Source: Tetmemena sp. SeJ-2015 | Taxonomy: Eukaryota; Ciliophora; Spirotrichea; Sporadotrichida; Oxytrichidae | NCBI GenBank assembly: GCA_027382625.1 | Contig: JAJKFJ010022341.1 | Span: 122,379 to 186,378 of the forward strand | DNA: 64,000 nucleotides | Direction: 5' to 3' | Part shown: positions 1 to 9,114 of the stretch, piece by piece | Layout of the letters: each line of letters begins with the position of its first letter | Position numbering within the stretch: the stretch's first letter is position 1 | Translations under genes and position numbers: made by a program | Notes under the pieces: model-generated | Told to the model about the DNA's origin: nothing | Database searches by the model: none | Seen by the model: only the letters and a program-made list of their open reading frames with translations

Positions 1-31
1 CACAAAATTAAGGGAAGAATAAATTCGATTC

Positions 32-1507
32 TCATGGTGAGTTTCCTTTTTGATTGTTGGGCATCGTGGCCTGAGTTGGCTTAGCTTGCACATGTAGTGG
101 CATGCGATTGGCGTAATATTGCACCAATCCATCTGCCGCCGGTGGATCATAATTGGATAAAGCGACAACAATATCACCGCTAGCTGGATAAATGCGCAAC
201 GCACCGCTCATTCCTTCGGCTCCGCCTTCATGTCCAAAGAAGCGTGCATTCTTCGAACCACCTAATTGAAATCCATAGCCGTAGAGTTGACTTGGCACCT
301 GTGCCTGACTTGCCTTAGTGAGCCAAGCTGCGGACAATAAACGACCTTTTAGTAAGGCATCAGCAAATCGAACTAAATCACGCGCGGTCGAGTAACCGCC
401 ACCCGCTGCAGTGCCACGCCATGGCAAAGTCTCGTGTGCGTCGATCAAGCCAGTCTCCGCATTCGTATAGGCGATCACGACTTTTTGCTTCATCTTTTCT
501 TCCGGTTCGGTACCCGTATCCGTCATGCCTGCAGGCTGCAATATCGCTTGCTGTATATGACGATCATATGGCTTACCTGTCACCGTTTCGATAATCGCGC
601 CTAGCAATACATATCCATAATTGGAATAGGCTTCTTGACTACCTGGCGCGAACGCGGTACCGCGTTCACCAAATAAGCGCACATAATCTGCATGCTCACG
701 AATTGATGAACGTTGCTTTGCATACTCATCGGTAAAGATGTCACCAGTTCCACCAGTGTGGGTTAGCAAATGTTGTATCGTTACTTGATTCGCTAACGAT
801 TTATTTGGATAGTTAGGCAAATAACGTGCAATCGGCGCATCTATAGCAATACGTCCCTGTTCGACTAATTGCAAGATCGCGACGGCTGTCAGCATCTTGT
901 ACATAGAGCCAACTCGGAAACGCGTTTGATTGGTGTTCTTTAATTGCCGAGATTGATCTGCATAACCCCAACTTTGTTGTTGCAAGATTTTTCCATGTCG
1001 CGCCACCGCAAACACACCAGAAAAACTTCCTTCGGCGACCAACTTGTCTGCTTTACGCTGTAGCTTTTGCCAAGCTTCTTGCGCTGACAAACGCTGTGGC
1101 ATTAAATCTTCTGGTGTCACTGGCATTGGTGTCAGACCAAAGCTCTTCACCTGTTCTGGCTTGTTTTCATGAACTTCTAAGTTCATCGTACCAACCCGAT
1201 CCCCATCTTTTTCACGCAAGATAATCGAGACACGATGTGGTCCATTCGGCGTAATACGCAGAACTTCTAACTCGCCAATCATTTTTTTCAAACCGAGTTC
1301 ATTCTCAACCGACAAATTCGGATCATGGGCATCTTTGAATGCTTTCAACAACGCGGCATCGCCGGCATTGAAAGCTTTAAGACGTTGCGCGGCTAACTGC
1401 GCTGCCGGTGTATTTGGGAAGGAGATAACGCTTCCGATTGCAGACGAGGCAAGCAAAACGCTTGCTCCCACAATCACAAATCCACAATATTTCTTAATCA
1501 ATTTCAT
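32..1507 (-). CDS. Exported serine hydrolase (class C beta-lactamase/DD-peptidase fold)
   Basis: This is a 491-residue exported serine hydrolase of the beta-lactamase/D-alanyl-D-alanine carboxypeptidase superfamily. A hydrophobic signal peptide covers about residues 7-26. The catalytic SxxK motif is SMYK at 201-204, the YxN motif is YSN at 294-296, and a GHEGG motif near residue 430 stands where KTG/HxG occurs in this fold. Residues 30-130 form an extra N-terminal domain that resembles the small NTF2-like/DUF domain often fused to these hydrolases. An AAAGGA ribosome-binding site lies just before the ATG. Substrate is not predictable: family members include esterases, peptidases and penicillin-binding proteins, and nothing here argues for antibiotic resistance. 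It is a single gene, divergent from the next one. Confidence 0.85.
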   Translation of the reverse strand: MKLIKKYCGFVIVGASVLLASSAIGSVISFPNTPAAQLAAQRLKAFNAGDAALLKAFKDAHDPNLSVENELGLKKMIGELEVLRITPNGPHRVSIILREKDGDRVGTMNLEVHENKPEQVKSFGLTPMPVTPEDLMPQRLSAQEAWQKLQRKADKLVAEGSFSGVFAVARHGKILQQQSWGYADQSRQLKNTNQTRFRVGSMYKMLTAVAILQLVEQGRIAIDAPIARYLPNYPNKSLANQVTIQHLLTHTGGTGDIFTDEYAKQRSSIREHADYVRLFGERGTAFAPGSQEAYSNYGYVLLGAIIETVTGKPYDRHIQQAILQPAGMTDTGTEPEEKMKQKVVIAYTNAETGLIDAHETLPWRGTAAGGGYSTARDLVRFADALLKGRLLSAAWLTKASQAQVPSQLYGYGFQLGGSKNARFFGHEGGAEGMSGALRIYPASGDIVVALSNYDPPAADGLVQYYANRMPLHVQAKPTQATMPNNQKGNSP

Positions 1508-1717
1508 TTTGAATCCTTTCTATTTGGTGATACCTACCAATTAGATACTTGAATCAATCAATTTGGATTCATGAATTGAATTTTGATCTGAAATTATTCT
1601 GAAATTAATTGAAAGATTTTCATTCTATTCCCAGAAAATCTCCGTTCATCGCTTTTTCACTACGCATCGACACTCTCTTCGATACAGTGTAGATATCAAA
1701 AAAGAGGAGAAGATCAA

Positions 1718-2821
1718 ATGAACATCACTACAAAAACACAAAACATTTTGCGTTCAGCACAAACTGCAACATTGGCCGCAGCATTGGTCGCAATCTCATG
1801 CGGGACTACGGTAGCGCATGGAGCTGAGATGAAAAATCTTTCTTCTTCATCGCCTTCTATCGGCTCAACAGTGTCACTAAGCTCCAATCTAGCATCGGAA
1901 CATACAGATAATAATTCAGATGTTGCGCCAGTAAAGATCAATCAAATTTACACACCCAACATCGGTGGCATTCAACAAGCAATTGAAATCAAAACCGATG
2001 ACGCCAAGCGCCCTATATTACTTTTCTTATCCGGTGGTCCGGGTAGTTCAATGATGCCAAACGCCAACGCGTTTACCAACGCCTTAAAGGATAGATTCAC
2101 CATCGTGCAATGGGACCAAAGAGATGCCGGCAAGACGCTAAAATTAAATCCTTCACCGATCACGCCATCGGTTAGCTTAATGGGCAAAGATACCTATGAA
2201 GTAATACGCTTTCTACAAAAGGAATTACATCAAGAAAAAATCTATCTTCTAGGTAGCTCTTGGGGAAATGCACTCGGGTTTTACATCGTCAGAAATCACC
2301 CTGAACTATTACACGCCTATTTTGCAGCGAACCCGGTCGTGAGCCAGTTAGAAAGCGAGAAGCAATTACTTGAAACTCTAAAAGTGTCATTAAAAGAAAA
2401 ACTAACGGCAAGCCAAGAACTGGCTCAAGTCAATATTCCATTTAAAATCGATGAGGACTTATTTTATTTAAGAAAATGGCTTTTCTTCAAAGAAGGAAAA
2501 TCCTTCGCCACAAGTGCGGAATTCAAAAACGGTTTTATGCAGTGGTCAAAAACATGGTCACCGGCTTGGAATGAGGTGATGGCTATCGACCTTCCAAAAA
2601 CGCTAAAGACCATCAACTGCCCTATTTATTTTATGGTAGGGAAAAATGATATCCAAACATCGACGCCAATCACGGTTAATTATTTTGAAAATGTTGTAGC
2701 ACCGAAAAAAGGCTTATTGATGTTTTCTAACTCTGGCCATCAAATTCACAAAGATGAGCCCGCTGAATTTCAACAAAAAATCATTGACGTGTTAGATTCG
2801 ATGCAAATGAAGCGCAATTAA
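1718..2821 (+). CDS. Exported alpha/beta-hydrolase, prolyl-aminopeptidase-like
   Basis: This 367-residue protein has a signal-peptide-like N-terminus (residues 10-35) and a low-complexity Ser-rich linker, followed by an alpha/beta-hydrolase fold. SGGPGSS at about 105-111 corresponds to the oxyanion-hole HGGPG motif of the proline iminopeptidase group, although the first His is a Ser. GSSWG at 179-183 is the nucleophile elbow with Ser181, and the SGHQIHKDEP stretch near the C-terminus carries the catalytic His. The start is well supported by an AGAGGAGA ribosome-binding site ending about 6 bases before the ATG. Substrate is unknown. The gene is divergent from the serine hydrolase, sharing a roughly 210-base promoter region. 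Confidence 0.8.
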   Translation: MNITTKTQNILRSAQTATLAAALVAISCGTTVAHGAEMKNLSSSSPSIGSTVSLSSNLASEHTDNNSDVAPVKINQIYTPNIGGIQQAIEIKTDDAKRPILLFLSGGPGSSMMPNANAFTNALKDRFTIVQWDQRDAGKTLKLNPSPITPSVSLMGKDTYEVIRFLQKELHQEKIYLLGSSWGNALGFYIVRNHPELLHAYFAANPVVSQLESEKQLLETLKVSLKEKLTASQELAQVNIPFKIDEDLFYLRKWLFFKEGKSFATSAEFKNGFMQWSKTWSPAWNEVMAIDLPKTLKTINCPIYFMVGKNDIQTSTPITVNYFENVVAPKKGLLMFSNSGHQIHKDEPAEFQQKIIDVLDSMQMKRN

Positions 2822-2903
2822 AATACTTAATAAACAAGTATTCTAGTCTGATCGAATAAAGATGGTGATTGAAAATTCGTATCAATTGACTACTGCATTA
2901 TCC

Positions 2904-2937
2904 GTGCAGCACCTCTCTTGAATGAGAGATGCTGCAC
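2904..2937. terminator. Hairpin downstream of the alpha/beta-hydrolase
   Basis: Two 14-base arms (2904-2917 and 2924-2937) pair with one mismatch around a 6-base loop. No T tract follows, so this is a stem-loop of uncertain terminator strength, 83 bases after the hydrolase stop codon. Confidence 0.4.
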
Positions 2938-3148
2938 AATTCACTTCTGCCTCGCAAATTCAATTACAGTCCAGCACAATTTGTGCAAAATTGACTGTCA
3001 CTGCATTTCTCCATACAGAGCCGACAAAAGTAATTCGGCTGCGCCCGACAACAATTCCACGCAAAATCAATTTGAACATCCCGACAACTTGGTTACAATT
3101 GAGTAAATTCTCTACGCCTAGCATTAAACACCACACATGGTATCGAAG

Positions 3149-3313
3149 ATGCAATATCAATTTACGCGCAAGTTTGTTGTACTGAGTCTCATCACTAGCA
3201 TGAGTAGCATCAGCAACACGACACATGGACAAGCCGATGCTTTGTCTAAGCAAATAAGTGGTGTCGAGATTATGGAACACGCTCAATTTATCCGAAAAGA
3301 ACAGAAAAATTGA
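3149..3313 (+). CDS. Possible small secreted peptide or 5' remnant of an exported protein
   Basis: This is a 54-residue reading frame whose first 30 residues look like a signal peptide (positive start MQYQFTRK, then a hydrophobic stretch VVLSLITSM and a small-residue cleavage region ending near HGQA). The mature part is only about 25 residues. No good ribosome-binding site precedes it; an in-frame ATG also exists at 3137. It may be a real small secreted protein or the surviving start of a truncated gene. The remaining DNA between 2822 and 3467 holds nothing else I recognise. Confidence 0.3.
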   Translation: MQYQFTRKFVVLSLITSMSSISNTTHGQADALSKQISGVEIMEHAQFIRKEQKN

Positions 3314-3467
3314 GCACGGAAAATTAGCTACCTACGTCCAGCGCATAGGTTATTAATGTCTGTGAATTACACAGTTAATGTCGATATGATTTTCTCTACT
3401 AGTTTAACGCGTTCTCAGATTTTTCTAAACGCGAAGCTACCTCACCAATTTTTTACCCCATTCATCT

Positions 3468-4190
3468 ATGAACTGTAAGAACTGCACGCACAAGATTCAC
3501 GGAAATTTTTGCTCTCATTGTGGACAGGCAGTGAAACTCAAGCGCATCGACGGGCATTTCATTGTGCATGAGATTGAGCACGTTTTACATTTCGAAAAAG
3601 GGTTTCTCTTTACGATGAGAGAGCTACTACTGCGTCCGGGTGCGTCGGTAAAAGAATATATAACTGAAAATCGCTCACGGCTTGTGAAGCCAATTATTTT
3701 CATTATCGTAACGTCTTTAATTTATACATTGATAGCGCACCTGTTTCATGTAGAAAAAGTCGCAAGCAATATCGGCACAAACGTCAATTCAACCGAACTG
3801 GCTATTTCGAACTGGGTTCATTCGCACTATGGCTACGCCAACATTATCATGGGATTTTTTATCGCCTGTTGGCTAAGGATTTTCTTCAGAAAACATGATG
3901 TGAATTTCTTTGAGATTTTGATCCTACTTTGCTTCGTCATGGGTGTAGGAATGCTGTTCATCGCCGTTCCGATTCTCATCTATGGATTAACAGGCTTTAA
4001 TCTGAACACCCTATTCGGTGTCATTATCTTCATCTACTTGGCATGGGCCATCGGCCAATTCTTCGATCAAAAAAGTAAGCTCAGCTACGTCAAGGCAGGG
4101 GTCGCTTATGTTTTAGGATTCTCAACGTTTTCTATGTGTGCGTGGCTATTAGGTCTGGGTTACGATGCGTTTATTAAGTATCTGCATTAG
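3468..4190 (+). CDS. DUF3667-type zinc-ribbon membrane protein
   Basis: This 240-residue protein matches the DUF3667 architecture. An N-terminal zinc ribbon has CxxC pairs at about residues 3-6 and 16-19. A conserved region follows with an HEIEH motif and the family's RPG...KEYI...R signature near residues 61-75, and then four or five hydrophobic membrane segments run to the C-terminus. Function of the family is unknown. The stop codon TAG (4188-4190) forms the first bases of a dispersed 33-base palindrome, so the natural C-terminus may have been altered by insertion of that repeat. Confidence 0.75.
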   Translation: MNCKNCTHKIHGNFCSHCGQAVKLKRIDGHFIVHEIEHVLHFEKGFLFTMRELLLRPGASVKEYITENRSRLVKPIIFIIVTSLIYTLIAHLFHVEKVASNIGTNVNSTELAISNWVHSHYGYANIIMGFFIACWLRIFFRKHDVNFFEILILLCFVMGVGMLFIAVPILIYGLTGFNLNTLFGVIIFIYLAWAIGQFFDQKSKLSYVKAGVAYVLGFSTFSMCAWLLGLGYDAFIKYLH

Positions 4191-4220
4191 AACTCATTTC
4201 ATAAATAAGAATGAGTTCTA
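4188..4220. repeat. 33-base dispersed palindrome, copy 1
   Basis: The arms TAGAACTCATTT and its near-complement AGAATGAGTTCTA enclose a short AT-rich loop. A second copy, differing at one base, lies at 32462-32494. Both copies sit at the very 3' end of a gene. It could act as a terminator, a repeated extragenic palindrome or the residue of a mobile element. Confidence 0.75.
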
Positions 4221-4332
4221 GTTCAATTAAACACCCTAGCAGCAACAGTTAGGTCACGTGGAAACTTGCCAGACTAAGTTCTATTAACAGAGGGTGCACG
4301 ACAGTTTTCCGTGCAATATGAGGAGTTTGATA

Positions 4333-4719
4333 GTGAGAAAATTATTGTTATACGTGGCAAATCGAATTCAAGTTATTTTGATTCTATATGTATTCAGTAT
4401 TTTGGGAGCTGCTTTTCTGTTTTCGCATTTGGAAAACAAAACTTTTGTCGATGGCCTATGGTGGGCATGTGTTACGTCTTTAACGATTGGCTACGGCGAC
4501 TTGTCGCCAATTACCGTCGAAGGCCGCTTAATGGCAATCGTCTTTGCGCATTTTTGGATTTTCTGCATTATCCCTATGATCATCGCCAGCATCATCACAA
4601 ATATTCTCGTAGACAAGAGCGCGTTCACGCACGACGAACAAGAGTGGCAAGAAAAAAGTTTGCAAAAAATTGCAGACAAATTAGGAATTAAGCTTGATCC
4701 ACCACCTCGTGATTTCTAA
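4333..4719 (+). CDS. Small two-transmembrane ion channel (potassium channel family)
   Basis: This is a 128-residue protein of the Ion_trans_2 type: membrane helix 1, a pore loop with the potassium selectivity filter TIGYGD, helix 2, then a short cytoplasmic tail. It should form tetrameric K+-selective pores in the inner membrane. The frame opens upstream at an ATG at 4294 and contains another at 4318. However, AGGAG at 4321-4325 lies 7 bases before a GTG at 4333, so I choose the GTG start (protein beginning VRKLLLYVAN). There is no RCK/TrkA ligand-binding domain, so gating is unclear. Confidence 0.8.
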   Translation: MRKLLLYVANRIQVILILYVFSILGAAFLFSHLENKTFVDGLWWACVTSLTIGYGDLSPITVEGRLMAIVFAHFWIFCIIPMIIASIITNILVDKSAFTHDEQEWQEKSLQKIADKLGIKLDPPPRDF

Positions 4720-4819
4720 ATCTACTCTCTCAAGCAAGCACTAAAATTTGATGACTCAGTTCTCAACTAAGTCATACCATCTTAAGAAACCGCCAGATCT
4801 TTTTGACGAAGGCGATCTG

Positions 4820-5359
4820 CTAGGGATGAATAATCGCTGTTACACGTCGTCTAGTCCGTTCACGCATGGAACAATCGCGTAAGGTATCGGCAAGTGCCTC
4901 TAAATTTTTGATGCCGTACAAATGCAACTCGGAATAACTCGTATCAGATGATCTTAGTTGCAATATGCAGTACCCCATCAAACGCATGCCAAATGGTGAA
5001 TTTAAATCGAAATGTTCTATCGTAAAAAGCTCGACGTTGTCTTTTACTTTGGAAAAAATACCACGTTCCACCTTTACCCTTTGGGTAGTAATTTCATAGC
5101 GTAGGGCGCGAGCTTTGAACCAATAATAAAGATAGCCAATACCGAGCGTCGGCACGACAATGAACCATTGCCAAACGCTGTGAATAGTTGCCGGATGACC
5201 TTCAAATAATACGCGTTCGGACTCATGCTCTACTTGCGCAGTGTAGGCTTGTAAATCGGTATTACAGAATCGGCACTTAATCGCGACAGCTTTGATCGTC
5301 TCGCCGCAGACTGGACAATCTTTGGTATCTGATTTTTCAATAGTTTGATTAGCTAACAT
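4820..5359 (-). CDS. Zinc-ribbon and bacterial PH-domain membrane protein
   Basis: This is a 179-residue protein. An N-terminal zinc ribbon uses Cys15, Cys18, Cys29 and Cys32 (CPVCG...CRFC). It is followed by a hydrophobic segment near 60-85 (a membrane anchor) and a bacterial Pleckstrin-homology (YdbS/YdbT-like, DUF304) domain containing the RYEITTQRVKVERGIFSK stretch. The family role is unknown, usually membrane-associated. It is a lone gene on the minus strand. Confidence 0.7.
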   Translation of the reverse strand: MLANQTIEKSDTKDCPVCGETIKAVAIKCRFCNTDLQAYTAQVEHESERVLFEGHPATIHSVWQWFIVVPTLGIGYLYYWFKARALRYEITTQRVKVERGIFSKVKDNVELFTIEHFDLNSPFGMRLMGYCILQLRSSDTSYSELHLYGIKNLEALADTLRDCSMRERTRRRVTAIIHP

Positions 5360-5729
5360 CGTATCTTTATCTCTTTGTGATTGTTATACCAAGCGCGTAG
5401 TCTGCCACAAAGTTGATTGATTCGCTAATGCCTATGTGCCTTCCTCCATCGTGCTCTGTTGCTCCCCTCCCCCTACATCCGATTCCTCAGATCATTGCCT
5501 TACATAGTAGTGACGCAGTAATCGAAACTTCTCAGTAAAGTCCGATGTCAAAAACTATTTTTGACCAACCATTTAAAATACTTCACACTCCGATACCAAT
5601 TGATGATTTAGCGCCGCATACTTAGCAGTCTAAGACAACCACAGGTATCGTCTTCGTGATTTCATCCAATTAAATACTAAGCAAAACCAAAGATGAGGCC
5701 CGATATTTTGGCTATTAAAAGGTTCAATC
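5360..5729. other. Intergenic region without a recognised gene
   Basis: This stretch of 370 bases separates a minus-strand gene from a plus-strand gene and presumably holds both promoters. I see no convincing operator, RNA gene or repeat in it. Confidence 0.5.
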
Positions 5730-6281
5730 ATGAAAAAAAATGTCAGCTTGTTTTTAATTGTCCTTGCCAGCATCGTGTCGGTTTATGCCCTAGTCTATTT
5801 CATGAAATTGGATAGCTTCACTTTTTCTTGGGCCTTGAATTTTCTGTTGATGATGTGGATTTCTGTTTTTATTGAAGTTCAAAATAGCGTATTACAATCG
5901 CCCTACTTCAACCAACAATCTTGGGAGCGTCGAGGAAAAATTTACACTTATTTCGGCGTTGATGCTTTCAGAAAAATGTTGGTCTTAATCGGTTGGGAAA
6001 AGCTCATTCGAAAATCCAATCCGATAGAGAAAAATACGCAGGCACTCATTAACTTGCATCGTCAAACAAAAAAATCTGAACTAGGTCACTTACTCATCTT
6101 CTTAATTGTATTGGCTTTCAATATCTATGTTGCCTTGCGATTTGGACCGCTCAAATCTGTTTGGCTATTTATCCTAAATATTCTATTGAACTTCTATCCT
6201 GTTATCTTGCAACGCTACAATCGCCCTCGTATAGAGAAAGCGATCCAGTTAAGCAAGAGAGCGTCGGTTGCTTGTAACTAA
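5730..6281 (+). CDS. CrtO-like (glycosyl-diaponeurosporenoate acyltransferase family) membrane protein
   Basis: This is a 183-residue protein with about four membrane segments (residues 5-25, 30-50, 120-140 and 145-160). The middle holds a WERRGKIYTYFGVDAFRKML pattern and a later NILLNFYPVILQRYNRPR stretch. Both resemble the family annotated after the staphyloxanthin acyltransferase CrtO, in which a GKxYxxxGVxxFK motif and a QRYNR motif are conserved. No carotenoid genes are nearby, so a carotenoid role is not implied; the substrate may be another lipid. Assignment is by motif impression only. Confidence 0.45.
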   Translation: MKKNVSLFLIVLASIVSVYALVYFMKLDSFTFSWALNFLLMMWISVFIEVQNSVLQSPYFNQQSWERRGKIYTYFGVDAFRKMLVLIGWEKLIRKSNPIEKNTQALINLHRQTKKSELGHLLIFLIVLAFNIYVALRFGPLKSVWLFILNILLNFYPVILQRYNRPRIEKAIQLSKRASVACN

Positions 6282-6412
6282 CAAGATCAAGTTAGATGAA
6301 TTCGAACTGCACTATGAATGAGTATTAAAAAAATGGACGTTTAAAATAACTCGCATTACATTATAATTTTGCGCTTTATCGCCACATCGTCTCGCGAAAA
6401 TCTGACATCGCA

Positions 6413-7466
6413 ATGCCAACTTCAGACCAACTTTTACTTCTCATTAGCGGCTTTGGCGGCAGCCATGGATTACTACTCGCTGCTTATTTTTTCATTCGTC
6501 AGCCTGGAAAATGGAGCAATCGATTTCTAGCATTGCTGGTATTGATGCTGAGCATTCGGGTACTTAAATCAGTACTATTTCATTTTAATCCGGCTATCGG
6601 TAAACAAATTTTGCAGGTCGGCTTATCTGCCTGTTTATTAATTGGCCCACTACTCTATTGTTACTGCTTACAATTTCTCGGCAGATTTCAAGCATCTTCG
6701 CTACACCGTCTCCATCTCATTATTCCCAGCGTATTGATTATTGTGATTGGTGCTATCTTCCCCTATCATTTATACGCGCAACTGTGGGGCGGTATATTTT
6801 ACAAATTGATTAATGCTGTCTGGTTGATTTATACAGTTGCATCCCTCTATATTCTGTGGCCAAAACTCTCTTCGATTCAGGCAAGCGATTGGCGTCAAGA
6901 TATCGACTCTACATCGTTTTAAGTATCGTCATTGGAAGTGCTCTGGTTTGGGCAGCATATTTTTTTGCTGCATACACCTCATATATCTCAGGCGCATGAC
7001 GTTCACTTTTTTAATGGGTATCGGGGTTATGACGATATTTTGCATGTACAACAGCAAAAAATAAAACCCAAGTCCATACGCGAATAAGAAAATTGCAGAT
7101 AAAGATGCACTGGCATTAATCGACGAGCTAGAACAATTCGTTCTCACACAAAAGGTCTTTTTGGATGCGAATCTAGCTCTACCCAAATTAGCTAAAAATT
7201 TAGGTTGGTCTGCCCCAAAATTATCCCAACTATTAAATGACAACCTACATAAATCGTTCAATGATTTTATTAATTTTTATCGAATTGAGCATGCGAAGAA
7301 GTTACTCGGCAGTGATTCATCGATGAAAATGGAAGATCTGGCAAACAGCTCAGGCTTTAATTCGCTATCGACTTTCTATGCCGCCTTCAAAAAGTATACT
7401 CAGCTAACACCCGCAAAATATAAGGCTCTGCAAGGATTACAACATTCCGAAATTATAAATCCGTAA
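6413..7466 (+). pseudogene. Membrane-bound AraC-family regulator, broken by two frameshifts and a stop
   Basis: The parts of one gene are spread over three frames. 6413-6922 encodes about 165 residues of hydrophobic segments typical of AraC regulators with an N-terminal multi-TM sensor. After about 6898 the homologous reading continues in the -1 frame with another TM segment (IVLSIVIGSALVWAAYFF). After about 6988 it continues in the next -1 frame. There a TAA at 7062-7064 interrupts it, and 7161-7466 then encodes the C-terminal AraC DNA-binding domain (LALPKLAKNLGWSAPKLSQL and the YRIEHAKKLL...FNSLSTFYAAFKK helix-turn-helix pair). Either the gene is decayed or the sequence has errors. It lies 86 bases upstream of the PfpI gene, a common regulator-target arrangement. 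Confidence 0.75.
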
Positions 7467-7552
7467 TTCGAAATTGTAATTTGCGCTAGATCTACCCCAA
7501 TTAGAAATTTATTCTTGCTCCTGTTTTTCCCGCAATCAACCAAGGAGCAACA

Positions 7553-8723
7553 ATGCGTTATTTGTTTATTTTTGTATTTATTTTATTCCTGCATCCATCC
7601 AGCAATGCGACACCATTCGCCGCCGCTAATCAGCACAGCGTGTCAGCGATTCAAGAAGTTCTGCGCGACTACATCGAGGGAACTTCTTATAATCGGCGAC
7701 TACAAATTGCCAAAGCGTTTAACCCCGCTGCAGATCTCTTATTAGAAAGGGAAGGTCAGGCATTTGCCAAAGTCTCTGTCGCTGAATAACCTCGATTGGT
7801 ATAAGCCGGAGAAATCAAGGCAAATTCAATGGACGCATTGGCGAAATCTTGCAAATCGATGTGAGTGGCGATTTGGCGAACTGCCAAAGCAGAGATCATT
7901 ATTCCTCATCAACAACGACGCTACATTGATATGTTTTTTGTTAAAAAACATCAATGACCAATGGCAAATTATTAGTAAAGCCGCAGTCAAGCAATCATCC
8001 GCACAAAACGGTGCACGTATATTGTTTATTCTTTCTAGTGCTCACTACCACGGTAACAGCAAGTTGCCCGCTGGGGCGAGCTTTTCTGAGATCGTGAATG
8101 CCTATGATCGTTTTAAACAAGCCGGATACACCGTCGATTTTGTAAGTCCAGAAGGTGGTGCTATACCACTTGCTTATATCGATACTTCTAATGCTCTACA
8201 TAAGGCGCATTTATATAACAGCGACTTTATGTACGCTTTAAAACATACAAAAAGAGCAAATCAACTGCAAGCGCAAGACTATCGCGCCGTTCACTATATC
8301 GGTGGAAGTAATGCGATGTATGGTGTTGCAGAAGACGCTGATATTGGGCGCTTAGTAATGGAGATTTACGAACAGCATAACGGCATCATCTCGTCGGTTT
8401 GCCATGGAACAGCTGGCATCGTTCATCTAAAAACAAAAGATGGGAAATACTTAGTCGAGGGCAAGAGAATTACAGGTTATCCAGAAGACTTTGAAAAAGC
8501 GAATGCGGAATATTTCAAGCAATTTCCTTTCTTAATTAAACAAACGGTTATGAAGCACAAAGGTAGCTTTCACTTCGACAAACCGAATGGTCCTTATGTC
8601 GAAGTAGATGGCCGTGTGGTGACGGGACAGAACTTTTTGTCCTCCGCCTTGGTTGCCGATGAAATCATCAAGCAACTAAAAAAAGAACAAGAACAAACGA
8701 AAGAGCAAAGGCGCACCAATTAA
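7553..8723 (+). pseudogene. NTF2-like/DJ-1-PfpI fusion, frameshifted in its N-terminal half
   Basis: An AAGGAG site precedes the ATG at 7553, which begins a signal peptide followed by a lumazine-binding/NTF2-like domain (IQEVLRDYIEGTSYNRR). The reading then jumps frames four times, each by +1: near 7785, near 7823 (FNGRIGEILQIDVSGDLA), near 7890 (IPHQQRRYIDMFFVKKHQ) and near 7955 (DQWQIISKAAVKQ). From there to 8723 the DJ-1/PfpI-type domain is intact, with the nucleophile elbow VCHG and the family sequences SAHYHG and FVSPEGGAIPL. Members are usually called type 1 glutamine amidotransferase-like proteins and may act as glyoxalases or chaperones. The shifts are either decay or sequence error. 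Confidence 0.75.
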
Positions 8724-8769
8724 CAACACAGTCTCAAAAAAACCAAAGTAGCTTTGTCGATCCCGCAAT

Positions 8770-8873
8770 AGGTATCTACGCATGTGCAACAACGTAAGAT
8801 CATTATGAACGTAGCCCATCTCCCGCTTGGGGGAACGTCCGAATCATCTGGTTTCCAATTTGTGTAGATACCT
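8770..8873. repeat. Imperfect 104-base inverted repeat (MITE-like or relic hairpin)
   Basis: The ends AGGTATCTAC (8770-8779) and GTAGATACCT (8864-8873) are perfect complements. Further inside, an AGATCATTATGAACGT segment matches imperfectly the complement AGATGATTCGGACGT. No coding frame is evident in 8724-9114 apart from this structure. No clear target-site duplication is visible. Confidence 0.5.
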
Positions 8874-9114
8874 GTTCTTTCTAGTACAGAGAAAATAATT
8901 GATTTAGTGCACTGAATCTCGCGCACAGATACAAAATCTAGTTAAGTTTGTACAATTTAATACAATTTTCAAGGTGATTAGTTTTATATAATGCAAATAA
9001 AAATAGTATTCCCTCAACACCAACCCATTCACACGCTTGTTTGATTAACCAATAAAGCAATCAATTGGCCGCAATCAGAATGCAATCGTGACATCCTACT
9101 AGATTGGATAAAAA

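Noticed and set aside
32..1507. Antibiotic-resistance class C beta-lactamase (AmpC)
   Set aside because: The fold and SxxK/YxN motifs are shared by many esterases and peptidases; the extra N-terminal domain and missing KTG triad argue against AmpC.
2960..3286. Minus-strand 108-codon frame in the gap before the DUF3667 gene
   Set aside because: No ribosome-binding site, unbalanced composition, and it opposes the signal-peptide-like frame at 3149.
5730..6281. Carotenoid biosynthesis gene
   Set aside because: Only a distant resemblance to CrtO-type acyltransferases; no carotenoid pathway genes are in the window.
8770..8873. Integron attC site
   Set aside because: The core GTTRRRY/RYYYAAC ends are lacking and no integrase or cassette array is nearby.
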